Origin: Datura wrightii
Lineage: Eukaryota > Streptophyta > Magnoliopsida > Solanales > Solanaceae
Length of the DNA: 64,000 bases
Assembly (NCBI GenBank): GCA_035772735.1
Contig: JASDFA010000016.1
Span: 143,356,501 to 143,420,500 of the forward strand
Direction of reading: 5' to 3'
Shown here: in pieces, positions 34,472-45,716 of the stretch
How the letters are laid out: every line of letters begins with the position of its first letter
How positions within the stretch are numbered: the first letter of the stretch is position 1
Position numbers and translations under genes: made by a program
Notes under the pieces: generated by a model
The model's database searches: none
Seen by the model: only the letters and a program-made list of their open reading frames with translations
Told to the model about the DNA's origin: nothing

Positions 34472-36026
34472 TGATCTTGGGCATAATTACGTGCCCAAGT
34501 GCTATTTTATAGCTTAATTTAGTCGTGTTTGTAGAATTATACATTTACATTCTTATGCGATTTTGTGTAAATTTGGGTATGCACTAACCAACATGATTAG
34601 TCCTTGCTTTGTAGGTGTAAAATGCATATGAAGTACTAAATGATGATGGTGAAGTGAAGGAATGAAGTTGAGAGTGAATTGCAAAGGATGGCAAGAAAAA
34701 TGCCATGGCAAGGCTGGTCGCGCCAGGCAGCGTGCCATGCGCGCGAGATCATCCCTCCAAGGCGCCTGCGCGCCAACATAAGTGCCATGCTAGGAACTGC
34801 CACGCGCCAGAGGACGTGGCATGCTGGCCATCGCGCAGGACCAGCGTCGTGCCACATTGGTTGTCGTGCCATGCCTCGGCCAAATGAATTTTCATTGGAA
34901 ATTTCAGTAAGCTGCCACGTTACCTCGTGGCACGGAGACAAATTGGCGCGTTCACCTCCGTGCCACGGAGCCATTCCATGACAGGCCAAAACTTGCAAAA
35001 TCCCATTTACTATAAATTCAACCCTTAGTTCCTAAAATCATTTTGTCACGAAATATTTTCTAAAAATCGTAGAGGAGCGAAGGGAGAAGTGAAGAACTCT
35101 ACCTAGGGTTCACTAATTTTACATTCTCTTTTACCTATTCTTGTAAGTACACTACTTTAAACATGTTTTAAGTATTTGTACGAACATGAGTAGCTTAAAC
35201 CCTTTCTCTAGGGTTGAGGCTACGTAAGATGATTGTAATTTCATGAATTCTTCTTGGTTTGAGTTTTTAGTTGTTGTTTTGTCTTACATTCTTCATTATT
35301 GTTGTTTTTATGCTTGATCACCATGAAAACAAATGCGTTAATCTTAGGTAAAAGCTTGAAAGAGTAACCCTAGGCAAGAACAAGAGAATGTAGGGAGCAA
35401 GTTCTTATTTTTATGATAGGATTCGCAATTAGGATAAATAATATACCTAAATTGCCTTGCTTGGTTGATAAAACGGGATGATAGGAAGATACCAACTTAG
35501 AATTATCACATCACCACTCGTAGAAGTAGTTGTGAAGCTAAGTTAGGTTAAATGATTAGAGGTGCGAAAGTCCCTAATCAAGAGCACTAACCTCGTAAAC
35601 CACATCCATGTAGTTAAATTGCTCACGAATTGGGACGTCACATCCCCGCTCAATGATGTAGGTGTGAGACTAGTTTGTCGTGTTTAGAGGCTCAAAAGAC
35701 CATGACCATAGCATTTTAATTATGTGAGACAACAACTGAAGTTTTCATACTTGAACCATTGAGAATTGTAGCATTGCATGATTATTAGGCCATAACTCTA
35801 GTTGCTCCTTATATTGTTTCTAAAGTATTTTGTGATCACCCCTAGACTTAATTATAATTTCCCAAAAGTTTCTATAATCAAAACTTGTGAAGGTTAATTT
35901 TAACACTTGAACTTGATAATTTGCTAAACTGGTCCAGTCCCTGTGGGTTCGACATCCGACTCTTAAAAAGGGCCACTGTATTATTTGTACGACCGCGTAC
36001 GCTTGTGAGTGCGCTGGAGCGCAACA
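34472..36026 (+). repeat. A 3' LTR
   Basis: 1555 bp, paired with 19439-21003. The terminal stem-loop 34476-34499 is perfect (CTTGGGCA with TGCCCAAG). The U3 block is about 34685-34985 and the TATA box tataaat near 35011. Target duplication acaac at 36027-36031. Confidence 0.93.
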
Positions 36027-36031
36027 ACAAC

Positions 36032-36747
36032 GCTGCCATCGGTTGAGTCAATCATTCTAACTCCCAACCTTTAAAGTCGTTGGACATCTTTCACCAACTC
36101 CGTCTTTCCCTCATCCACGTGGGACACACTTTCCATAGAGAGCCTACTAAGTGCATCTGCAACCACATTAGCCATGCCCGAATGTTAGAGAACACTCATA
36201 TCATAGTCCTTTAGCAACTCCAACCACCTCCTTTGCCGAAGATTGAGATCTTTTTGTGTGAACTCATATTTCAAGCTAGTTGTGATTCATGACCACGTCC
36301 ACGTGGACCCCAAACAAGTAATGCCACCATATCTTCAATGCAAACACCATCGCGGCCAACTCAAGATCATGGGTTGGGTAATTTTTTTCGTGAACTTTCA
36401 ACTGTCTTGAGGCAGATGCTATTACTTTCCTGTGCTGCATCAACACACATCACTGTACGACTCTCGAAGCATCACAATATACAACAAAGTCATTGGTACC
36501 CTCCGATAAAGTCAACACCGGTGCTGAAGTGAGTCGCGTCTTCAATTCTTGGAAACTTTTCTCAGAAGCCTTCGACCATTGGAACTTTATCTTTTTCTTA
36601 GTCAACCTGGTCAATGGGGCTGCAATTGATGAAAAGCCCTCAACAAATCTCCAGTAGTAGCCATCTAAGCCCAAGAAACTCTGAATTTCTAAAGGATTCA
36701 CCGGTATGGGCTAATAATTCACCACTTCGATTTTCTAAGAGTCTACC
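36032..36747 (-). pseudogene. T RNase H domain, broken
   Basis: The open part (36450-36701) reads PLEIQSFLGLDGYYWRFVEG, APLTRLTKK, FQELKTRLTSAPVL and FVVYCDAS. This is the connection to RNase H, with the first catalytic Asp in YCDAS. The region then runs with frameshifts to 36032, where the A insertion lies. It removes template RNA during reverse transcription in active relatives. Confidence 0.82.
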
Positions 36748-36748
36748 T

Positions 36749-37357
36749 TTATGCCCTTACTTGATACCACGTGACCCAGAAAAATGCCACTGAGTCTAGC
36801 CAAAATTCACACTTGCTAAACTTTGCATACAACTGACGATCCTTGAGAGTTTTCAGCACTATCTTTAAATGAGCGGCATGCTCCTCCTCGCTCAGGGAGT
36901 ATATAAGAATATCATCGATGAACATGATCACGAACATATATAGAAATTGCTTGAAAACCCTGTTCATCAGGTTCATAAAAGCTGTAGGAGCATTGGTTAG
37001 TCCAAATGACATAACTACAAACTCATAATGGTCATACCGGGTTCTGAAGGCTGTCTTTGGGATATCACACTCCCGAACTCTAAGCTGATGATATCCGGAC
37101 CTGAGATCTATCTTCGAGAAACACCTGGCACCCTGGAGCTGGTCAAATAAATCATCAATCCTAGGCAAGGGGTACCTGTTCTTTACAGTGACCTTATTCA
37201 ACTGCCGATAATCAATACACATCCGAAGTGATCCATCCTTCTTTCGAACAAAAAGAACTGGTGCACCCCATGGAGACTTGCTCGGTCTAATGAAACCCTT
37301 ATCCAATAAGTCCTTCAACTGTTCTTTTAGCTCTTTTAGCTCGGTTGGGTCCATCCT
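36749..37357 (-). pseudogene. T reverse transcriptase
   Basis: A 201-codon open frame with the Ty3/gypsy reverse transcriptase motifs in order: FIRPSKSPWGAPVLFVRKKD (about residues 21-40), CIDYRQLNKVT (46-56), SKIDLRSGYHQL (about 79-90), FGLTNAPTAFMNLMN (about 117-131) and the catalytic FIDDILIYS (about 144-152). The catalytic Asp pair is intact. The frame slips just after FWLDSVAFF, where relatives read FLGH, so the link to RNase H is broken. Confidence 0.9.
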
Positions 37358-37695
37358 GTAAGAAGGAATGGAATCGACTGCGTATCGGGAAATAGATCAA
37401 TGCCGAAATCAATTTCCCTCTCTAGAGGAATACCTAGAAAATCATCGGGAAAAACCTCCGGATACTCACACACCACCGGAACTGATTGAATAGTCGGGGT
37501 CTCAGACTCCACATCCTTAACCCTAACTAGGTGATACATGCAACGCTTAGAGATCATTTTCCTGGCCTTCAGATATGAAATAAACTGACTGGCTAGTACA
37601 ACTGGGTTTCCCTTCCACTCCAAAACTAACTCACCTGAAAATCAGAATTCCACCACATGGGTACTGAAATTAATCGAAGCATAACATGAAAACAA
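37336..37695 (-). pseudogene. T protease-to-RT spacer
   Basis: An open frame at 37336-37623 with FISYLKARKMISKRCMYHLV and the conserved VVCEYPEVFPDDFLGIPLER, then EIDFGIDLFPDT. This EYPEVFPDDL-type motif precedes reverse transcriptase in Ty3/gypsy polyproteins. Frameshifts on either side separate it from protease and RT. Confidence 0.82.
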
Positions 37696-38109
37696 CTAAT
37701 CCATACCCAAGATGATATCAAAGTCAGTTATGGTCAGCTCTACTAAGTCTGTGGAGGTAACCTTATGCAACACTGTGATGGGGTAACCTCTATATACCCA
37801 CCTAGCCACCACTGATTCACCAACCGGAGTAGATATGGAGGATGGTTCTGATAGAATCTCAGGACTAATTCCAACACTACTAGCAATATAAGGGGTCACA
37901 AAAGACAAAGTAGCTCCTGGATCTAACAAGGCATAAGCATCAATATGGAAGACTTGCACAATACCCGTGACCATATCTGGCGACGCCTCCTGCTCCTGGC
38001 GGGGTACTAGGGCATAAAATTGGTTTTGGTGCTGACCGCCTGCTGAACTAGTGGAGGCACCCTGCTGTGGGTTCATGTTGCTGGAGTGGTAGAACTGGAT
38101 GCAGGGCAA
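37696..38109 (-). pseudogene. T aspartic protease
   Basis: A 137-codon frame. After a Ser/Gln-rich linker comes GIVQVFHIDAYALLDPGATL then SFV; the active site usually reads D-S-G-A-T, and here Ser is Pro. It closes with DFDIILGMD, the usual end of this protease. A frameshift near 38105 separates it from the zinc knuckle. Confidence 0.85.
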
Positions 38110-39171
38110 TCTCTGATCCTATGTCCGGATTTTCCATACTCAAAACAAACATCCGCACCCACTAGGCACCTTTTGGGATGATTTTTGCCGCATGTCGCAC
38201 AAGTTGGGAAAGTGCGCTCCACCTGCATGCTACCATGATCCCTTGAGCCTGTAGCCCTGCTCCTCTAGTCTCCCCTGAACCTGGATGGTGTGCTTGCCGA
38301 TGATGGAGCTGGAGCAATGGACTTGTGTTGGGAATGTTGACGTGGTCCACCTCCTGACCTAGCCTGAGAAACCCCGTAACTGTCGATCCTAGCCCTCTTG
38401 GCCTCTCTCTACCTCCTATAGACCGACTCCATCTGTTGCGCATGCAATACAATATGGGTAAAGTCAATGTCCCGGTGAAGCATGGCAATCCGGCAATCCT
38501 TGTCCAAGTAATCTGCTACTCCATGCACAAAATGGCTCACCTGAGCCCGCTGATCTGCTACTAAGTCCAGAGCATATTTAGATAACTGAGTGAACTCCAA
38601 GGCATACTCCTGGACAAACATGTTACCCTGCTTTAGATTAACAAACTCGGCCACCTTAAGCTCCCTCATCTCTCGAGGGAAGAACCGATCCATGAATGCG
38701 ATGTGAAACTCATCCCAACCAATTGGGTCTACACCCGCCACCCTGGAATCTCTCCATTGCTTGTACCATATATATGCCACCCCCTTAGCTGATAGGAGGT
38801 CAAATCAACGCATTCTCCATTGTTCACCCCATAACTGGGGTGATCTTCAAAATCTCCTCAATAAAGTCATGTGGGTCCTCATCTACCTTCGACCCTGTGA
38901 ACTTCGGAGGGCTCATCCTCAAGAAATCCCTCACCCTAGCAGCTTCCTGCCGCATTCCCATTTTGCGGATAATGTGCCACAGTCTGATTCTAAACTGAGC
39001 TCTCATGGCCTGTGCCAGCATCTGAATTGCCGCCCTAAACTCAACATCGGCGGCTGGCTTTGGTAAATGTTCCTCATGAACAGGTAGAGCTGGCTGATGC
39101 TCACCATCATGGCCACCCTCATGATCATTACAATTTCCATTTCTCCTAGTATTTACTCGACGTGGAGGCAT
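38104..39171 (-). pseudogene. T gag with zinc knuckles, frameshifted
   Basis: It starts at the ATG ending at 39171 (MPPRRVNTRRNGN). VEFRAAIQMLAQAM and VRDFLRMSPPKFTGSKVDED follow; a frameshift near 38820 leads to a second open frame (38409-38780) with WYKQWRDSR, AFMDRFFPREMRELKVAEF and FTQLSKYA, the Retrotrans_gag core. The Tekay-type zinc knuckles lie at about 38105-38225: CATCGKNHPKRC, then CFEYGKSGHRIRDC. In the second, the second Cys has become Tyr (TGT to TAT). Confidence 0.87.
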
Positions 39172-39361
39172 GATTCTGCAAACACGAATAGCACGAAGTA
39201 GGAGAGTAAAGGACGTTCATCGCACAACATAGATCATGAAAGAAGGGAACATTTCCTAAACGTCTAGTAGCCTCTTCTTCATAGGTATGGCGCGCTTCAC
39301 ACCCATGAAAAAGACTCTACCTAAAGCTGCCTTCAGGCTCCCTAGGACACATAAACCTATG

Positions 39362-39373
39362 GCTCTGATACCA
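39362..39373 (-). other. T primer-binding site (tRNA-iMet)
   Basis: In element orientation the sequence after the 5' LTR is AACTTGGTATCAGAGCC. TGGTATCAGAGC is the exact initiator-Met tRNA complement. Confidence 0.92.
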
Positions 39374-39377
39374 AGTT

Positions 39378-41648
39378 TGTCACGACCCAAACGTACACCC
39401 GAATCATAGACACGGGAAAAGGAGCACCAAAAGACCCCAAGTCAACCCATGGCACGAGCATACATCTAATTCAATCACATGAGCAGAATACTTAACATAA
39501 AGAACATAATTATAACATAGCATAAGGGAAAAACAACACAAGACTTTTATAATACAGCGGAATACAACTCGTAGTCTGATAAGCCTCAAAACATGAAAGG
39601 CGGATTAATAGGACAACTCCCCAACTAATCCAATATACAAAAACTAAAAGAAATAACATAGTGTGTGAACATGTAGCCCTCGGAACATGAGGACTCACTA
39701 AGTACACTGAGAGTAAGGCTGAAACTAACTACGGGTGAGGATGAGCCTGAGAACTGGGACCTGTATCATGAAACGATAAAACATAGAAAGTATGCGGTCA
39801 GTACATGGAATATATTGAGTATGCAAGGTAAATAAAATGGACATTTAAAAACATATATAAATTTCATAAAAGATCATGAGAGTAGGACAACATGCTCGTA
39901 TCATAAATTGCTATAACATATCATACGACTCAAGGTTTTCAAAAAATTCATAACATAAACATATTCATAATCATAATAGAAGAGCTTTTGTTAACATAAC
40001 TTGAGCCATCATACACAATCATAACATGCATAAATCATGAGGAAAAGTGGGAGATTCTCTTAACCGACATACCCTATATGACCACACATGAAGCTCGACT
40101 TATAGCCCTAGTTGGAAGGGTGTTCGTACCTTGACAAGGGTATGAACCATGAAGGGCGTGATCACACATGAAAAGGGCCATTTGGGCCAGGGACAAATGT
40201 GAAAGGGGTCCCAACATACCTACGGTGGCACGTAGTTCATGAGATTCGGGGCTTAACCTGAGCCTCGAACCTACTCGGTCTTCGATACTACTCTCAAAAC
40301 ATATATAGTACTCATAATAATACATACATGAGTTCATGGGTTAGTTAAATCATGATAATCGTAAACATGCTTGAACATATAGGAACTATCCATGACTTGC
40401 GGCCCGTGGGTCGACCAAAATATAATTCATGATTAATAAGATCCATACATACTTGTAAATAATGCATTAGATTGAATACCATAAGATCATAATAGGTAAC
40501 AAAATAAATTCGTAATTAAATTCATAATTCCTGCTGGGCTTGTCAAAAACATCAATGGATCATAAATCGATTCATTATGGGGCATGCATGATCAGGCTTA
40601 ATTGTTTAGAAATTCAAAATCAATAATATTATAATCAATTTAAAACTCTAAAGATGATCAAAATCAATAAATAATGATGAGATTTCAGAATCACAAGACC
40701 CATAATTAAATCATTAAATTTTATACAAATAAAATATAAAACCCCATGAGTTTTTAATAAATTTTGAGTAAAATCATAGAGTAGGAGCATGGGTGTGGAA
40801 GAATTCATCCATTGGTATCCTTTCATACCTGGGATTATCAAATTCTAACCCTCCTTAAAAGCCCAAGAATGAGATTGAAAGAATTGAGGTGAAAAGCTTG
40901 AAATCTCCCTTAGATCACCTACCAAAATCCTTGCATGCATGAATGAGAGTTTAGGAAGGATTATTTTCTTAAAAAACCAGCTTTCCCAAGCCAAAACGAC
41001 GTAGTTTACGGTCTTATATCGTGAAAAGGTCAAAAATACCCTTAATGAACCTACCTTGAGAACTGGCCGGATGGAACCCACGACTGGGACCAACGGGTCG
41101 TGGGAACCACCAAGGACCCGTCATGTCTCTCGTGGAATGAACTGTTGAAAGTCTTCTCTTGGAACCAACCAATGGATGGTTAGGATGACCCATCCTTTCA
41201 ACTTACAACTCATTACATCGTCCGTGGTTTGGCCCCTGAACCTTGGCATCTCATCTTCTAACGGGTCACACCATGACTCCTCACTACAAACAACGAGTCT
41301 TTTCCCTCCATCAAGCCCACTGGAAAACTCAACCTCCAACAACGACCATAAACCACCACTCGTGGTTTCTCCTAACGGGTCATTGGGACGCCCGTTGTAT
41401 GCCACCTGAAGAACCTAACTCCTTCCCACGACTGCTAACAATGACTCGTTGTTTTCCATAATGAGTCGTCATGTCTCCCGTGGTTTACACTGTCACCCAG
41501 CCTAGACTTAACCACTACTCATTACAACGACCCGTGATATGTCACCACGGGTCGTACCTTGACCCGTCTTGAGATATTATCCCCCATTTTCTGTAGTTTT
41601 TAACTTTTCACTTCCGGGTATACTCCTACGCACTTTCGGGGTATTACA
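39378..41648 (-). repeat. T 5' LTR
   Basis: 2271 bp, paired with 15439-17719. The first 140 bases differ at about one in ten, though other stretches are closer. The U3 word block is about 41070-41570 and the TATA-like site about 41012-41020 (minus orientation). Confidence 0.92.
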
Positions 41649-41653
41649 GGTTG

Positions 41654-42901
41654 GGATTTCCCTTACCTAGGATATCCTGCCATCCATAACTTCAGGGTTG
41701 CTAACTGTTTCATCGCCTAGGGGGCTATATGATGTTGGCCAGAGGGGCTATATGATGTTGCTCCAAGGAGCTATGTGATGTCCCAAGTGACTATATTCTG
41801 GCCCAAGGGACATTATAGTCCATTCCATGGCTGGACTATTATTTCTATACCATATCGACATCACTGACCCTCGTCAAGCTTGGTGCCCAGGGTACAGTTA
41901 CAGGAGCCCATCGGGCTTAGACACAGTTACAGGAGTCAGTGGGCTCATATGTGGACCCAGAGGCCAGGTAGGTTGGCTATAGCACCAGTAGAATCATAGA
42001 ACCTGGATAGAGGTATATAGATTGCATTGTACTTGCCAGGGCTTATGGTGGCTCCGGTAGGTTATTTTTGTGTTGCTTGTACCGTCCAGGCTTATGGGGG
42101 CCACGTTAGGTTCTTGTTTGCATTCTTGTCTTCTAGTTATAGCTCATTAATATGTAATGGTGCAGTCTTAGCTCATATACGTGTAGTGCTTTACTAGACA
42201 CAAGTTATGAATAGGCAAACTTCCAAGTTAATTTCTTCCCCTTCCTTTTACTTACTTTCAGTCCTTAACAGCTTCTATTCAGCTTATTTACTGCCTTACA
42301 TATTCGGTACATGTTGTACTGACGCCCAACTATGGGGCGCTGCATTACTTGCCTGCAGGTTTAGACAGAAAAATTGTGAGATCTTCTAGCAGCTATTCAG
42401 AGTCAGCAGATTGGCCAGCTCCTTTCATTCAAAGTTTCTAGGTGATAGAGGTTTATCTGTCTTTCATGTGTATAACATTTGGTAGGCCGGGGCCCTGTCC
42501 CTACCAACATTTTTACTCCTAGAGGATTGCAGACCACAGTCTTCACTTAGTTGGTTATTGTTGGCCGTGTGGCGCCTATATATGTCTTATTTTATGTGTT
42601 GGTCTTGCGGGGCCTAGTATAGCTGCTTATTTTCCTTTCTGTTATAACTAGAAAGCATGGTGGTCTTGTCGACCCGCATAGGATCCCTATTGATGTATGT
42701 TGGCTGGGTTAGTTGTTTTCTCTTACAGGTGTTGCGTGGGCCTTGTCGGCCCAAGGCTGTGTTTACAGCCGAGATATAGCAGTTTGTTTTCTTGAATTTG
42801 AGTCATTGGTAGACACCAGAGGTGCCTGTGCCTAGCCAGGTCAGCCTAGATTCCAATGTGGCATTAGGTGCCAGTCATGCCTCCCAAGGTGAGGCGTGAC
42901 A
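41654..42901 (+). repeat. P2 5' LTR, right part
   Basis: It continues the P2 LTR after T and is colinear with 47700-48864. The core ggccggggccctgtccc is near 42487. The LTR ends gcgtgaca at 42901. A degraded primer site, TTGGTATCAACGC, follows at about 42905. Confidence 0.85.
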
Positions 42902-45716
42902 AACTTGGTATCAACGCAGGTCATATCCTAGGGAGTCTGCAATCCGTGTTTAGTAGAGTCTTGTTTATAAATGTGTTGTGCACCATATTCTATAAGCAGG
43001 AGGCTACGAGGCATGATAGTATGGTTACCCTTCCTTCTTCTCAGATCATGCTATAGAGCGGAGTTGTATAGGATTGAGTCCCTAAGCTTACATTGTTATG
43101 TCTATTTAGAGTAACATTTGATATAAGATAGACTTCAGTCAGCCGCAAGTCAGTTACAGCAGCAGGAAAAGGTACCAGTAAGGCGCCACAATTGGGAGAC
43201 CATTAGCCTAGGGACGGAAGCAGGCGTCTTTTAATCTTCCCAGCATCCTCCCAGGATACCAGGAACCTCATAAGGTAATAGATATGTCAGCTTTGTCCCC
43301 AGTTCTCCCTACAGCCTCGGAATAGGAGGTCAGGAGTATCGTATGTATATATATGAGTTAGCCTACATAGAAAATGTCTGGAATTAGACAGGGACGACAA
43401 TTAGTGTTGGATTACTTGAAATATACAAAGGGTCGTGCGAGGTTTGTACCTCCAGCCTTTAGAGTTGATGGATTTCATTCCCTACCCCTATTATGGAATG
43501 ATGGGGCTTCCTACTGCCCAGTCTATTGTTTTTCCAGTACAATAGAAAGTGTAAGTATCAGTTCTATATTGCCCAGAATGATTAATAAAGGAAGGTTAGA
43601 ATTGTTGACTCTGAGAGGAATTAGAGAGTGGTTCAGACCCTTAGTGTTCACAAAGTTATCTAGACCCTCATGGTAATAAATCAGGAGAGCAGAAAAGATT
43701 GCCAGTAGCATTCAAGTATGTGTGAGATTCCATAAGCTATAAACTCCCAGTAATAGCAAAGCTCAGGTCAGAAATAGGTTGATTCTGCTGTAGTGTGCTA
43801 ATCATGGTAGAACATACCTACAGAATGATAGCCATGGCCCTAGTTTGTTATGTCACAGGACAGAGAGACTACATGGGGTAAATTGGCCGACTGCGGGTAA
43901 GAATGATACAGGTGGGTACGTTTGGCCAGTAATATCCTTGCCAGTCCGTGCATGGAGCATGAACCCCATATCTTGGCTTATAGAAGTAAGGGGAAGATGC
44001 GAGTATCTAACTCTAGAGGAAAACAAAATCACCTCTAGGTTAAAGCGGGCATGGGTCCACCGCCGGATGTCAAGAAATAAGCATCGGGTTGGCATTTAAG
44101 AGATAGTGAGATTGTAACTAGGGTATGCAATATTAACACCAGTTGCGGAAGTAAAAGAGTGACGGAACGGAAACTCTAACCTAGTATAGCCTAGAGATAA
44201 GACCCAACAGCGAGTCATTACCTTTGAGGTAATAAGGCGCGGAATAATGAGACCTAGATGTTGACTCTACGTTCCAAGTGCGGCAGGCCTTTGCTAGTAG
44301 AATATAGTAAGGTATATTAAATTTGGTATCCCCTCCACCCAGAGTTGGATAAAATGTATCAGGTGGTAAAAAAGAGACCTACCAATAGCGGGAGAAGGAG
44401 GAAGGTCTTGTTGAGTTGTAGCATAGAGCTCCAATGACCAGCCAGGGAATGCTAGATGGCAGGAACCGAGCAGGCCAATTCAGGAGATGGCCGTGCTTGC
44501 AAAGGGAGTGGGAGTTAATCAACATAAATATATTTATAAGGGTTACCTCGTACCAGATGTGGATTGACTTTATTGAGTCAGTGTAAGAAGGCTAACGAGG
44601 TCAACTCATGTCTCGACGGATGGAATTATGTTTCAGCTAAAGCTTATACCGAGTTAAACGTCTAAGAAGTAGTCTGGCTACATGGATCCCCAGTGTCTAA
44701 TAAGCTCTGGCAGAGTGGCACAATTCCTAGCTAGATTCTGGGAAGCTATTGGAACAGATTGGGGCATGTGTTAGCTTAAGTGCGACTTCTCGTCCCCAAA
44801 CAAATAGCCAAGTAGAGCACACAATTCAAATGCCTGGAGATCTTCTATGAATGGAAGGGGAGGCCCCCCTAAATGATGACTTGAAACATAGAGGTAGTTG
44901 AACTGGGCATACTAATACATCAGCCAAATGAAGAAAGTTAAGCCTTTTAAGGAGGATGTATCGGCAGCCCAAGGTTATCAGAAATCCTACCTTAATGTAT
45001 GGCATAGGGAGTTAAAGATTGAAGCGGCAACTGGGTATTCCTGGAAACTTCACCAATGAAGGGCGTCATGGAATCTGATAAGAAGGGCAAGCCCAGCCCT
45101 AGATCCATTAAGCCTTACCAGATCCTCCAAAAGATTGGCCAAGTGGCCTATGAGATAGAGTTACCTTCGAGGCTAGGATCTATTCATAAACACTACGCAA
45201 ATGCGTAGAAGACCTTGTCTCAGATTAATCCAATTGGAGATACCTAAAGTACAGAAGCACTGCTCCGCGGAGAGACTCCAATAGATATAGGAGCCATCTT
45301 GAGAACCATAGTTGTAGCTCATTACAGTATCATGGGAGAACAGAAATATAGAAGAAATGGATTGGAAAACTATGAATAATGCAAAGTCTGGGCAGTTTCA
45401 ATTATTCTAGGCTCTACGATGATAGCATATAGACCCAGATGATTTAAGTTATGGCAAGATAGTTTTAGATGTTATGCAGTTGACTTTGTTGCTATTATTA
45501 TTAGTTGATTATGTTATATGTGACAAAGCTATGTTTCAGTTGCAAATAGCGTCCTATGAGACGCCTGTGTTGGACTTTTTTGTGTTTTAGGTTCCGGGAT
45601 AGTCCATAATATAGAGAAGACTCTTCCAAAATTTTTCTAAGTATTAGTCAAGAGAGTTAACTCCTTTAAGCCAAAGATGACATTCAAGGATGAATGTTCC
45701 TAAGGGGGGGGGAGGA
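42902..45716 (+). pseudogene. P2 interior: gag and integrase relics, no pol core
   Basis: A heavily decayed 2.8-kb interior. Near 43317-43345 EVRS recalls the gag motif EFRAAIQML. An open frame at 43374-43676 (100 codons) is not recognised. At about 44690-44850 the integrase core is visible in broken form (relics of GTQFTxxFW and of the HPQTDGQAERTIQ region). At about 45080-45240 the integrase C-terminus reads GKPSPRSIKPYQILQKIGQV and AYEIELPSRLGSIHKHY, a clear match to the Tekay KLSPRYIGPFEI region. A chromodomain-like relic follows. Reverse transcriptase and RNase H were not found, so they were probably deleted. Confidence 0.68.

Larger units (their letters stand above)
19439..36026 (+). 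mobile_element. A: Athila-like gag-pro element nested in T
   Basis: The LTRs are 19439-21003 and 34472-36026. The target duplication acaac is exact (19434-19438 and 36027-36031). Removing A restores the T reading frame into the integrase N-terminus. The interior carries a tRNA-Asp primer site, broken gag, protease and a long non-coding 3' region; reverse transcriptase, RNase H and integrase are absent. B is inserted at 24948-33863. By eye A's LTRs differ at about one base in twenty, more than B's. Confidence 0.92.
15439..41648 (-). mobile_element. T: Tekay-clade chromovirus, full gene order, - strand
   Basis: The LTRs are 39378-41648 (5') and 15439-17719 (3'). In element orientation they start TGTAATACCCC and end GTGACA. 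The target duplication is gattg (15434-15438) and ggttg (41649-41653). Reading down the - strand, the order is primer site, gag with zinc knuckles, protease, reverse transcriptase, RNase H, integrase and a chromodomain-like tail; this defines a chromovirus. T was inserted into the P2 5' LTR and was later split by A between RNase H and integrase. Frameshifts and stops in every domain show that it is dead. Confidence 0.92.

Noticed and set aside
43374..43676. 100-codon ORF as a host gene
   Set aside because: It lies in decayed P2 interior, colinear with P1 sequence where the frame is not kept.
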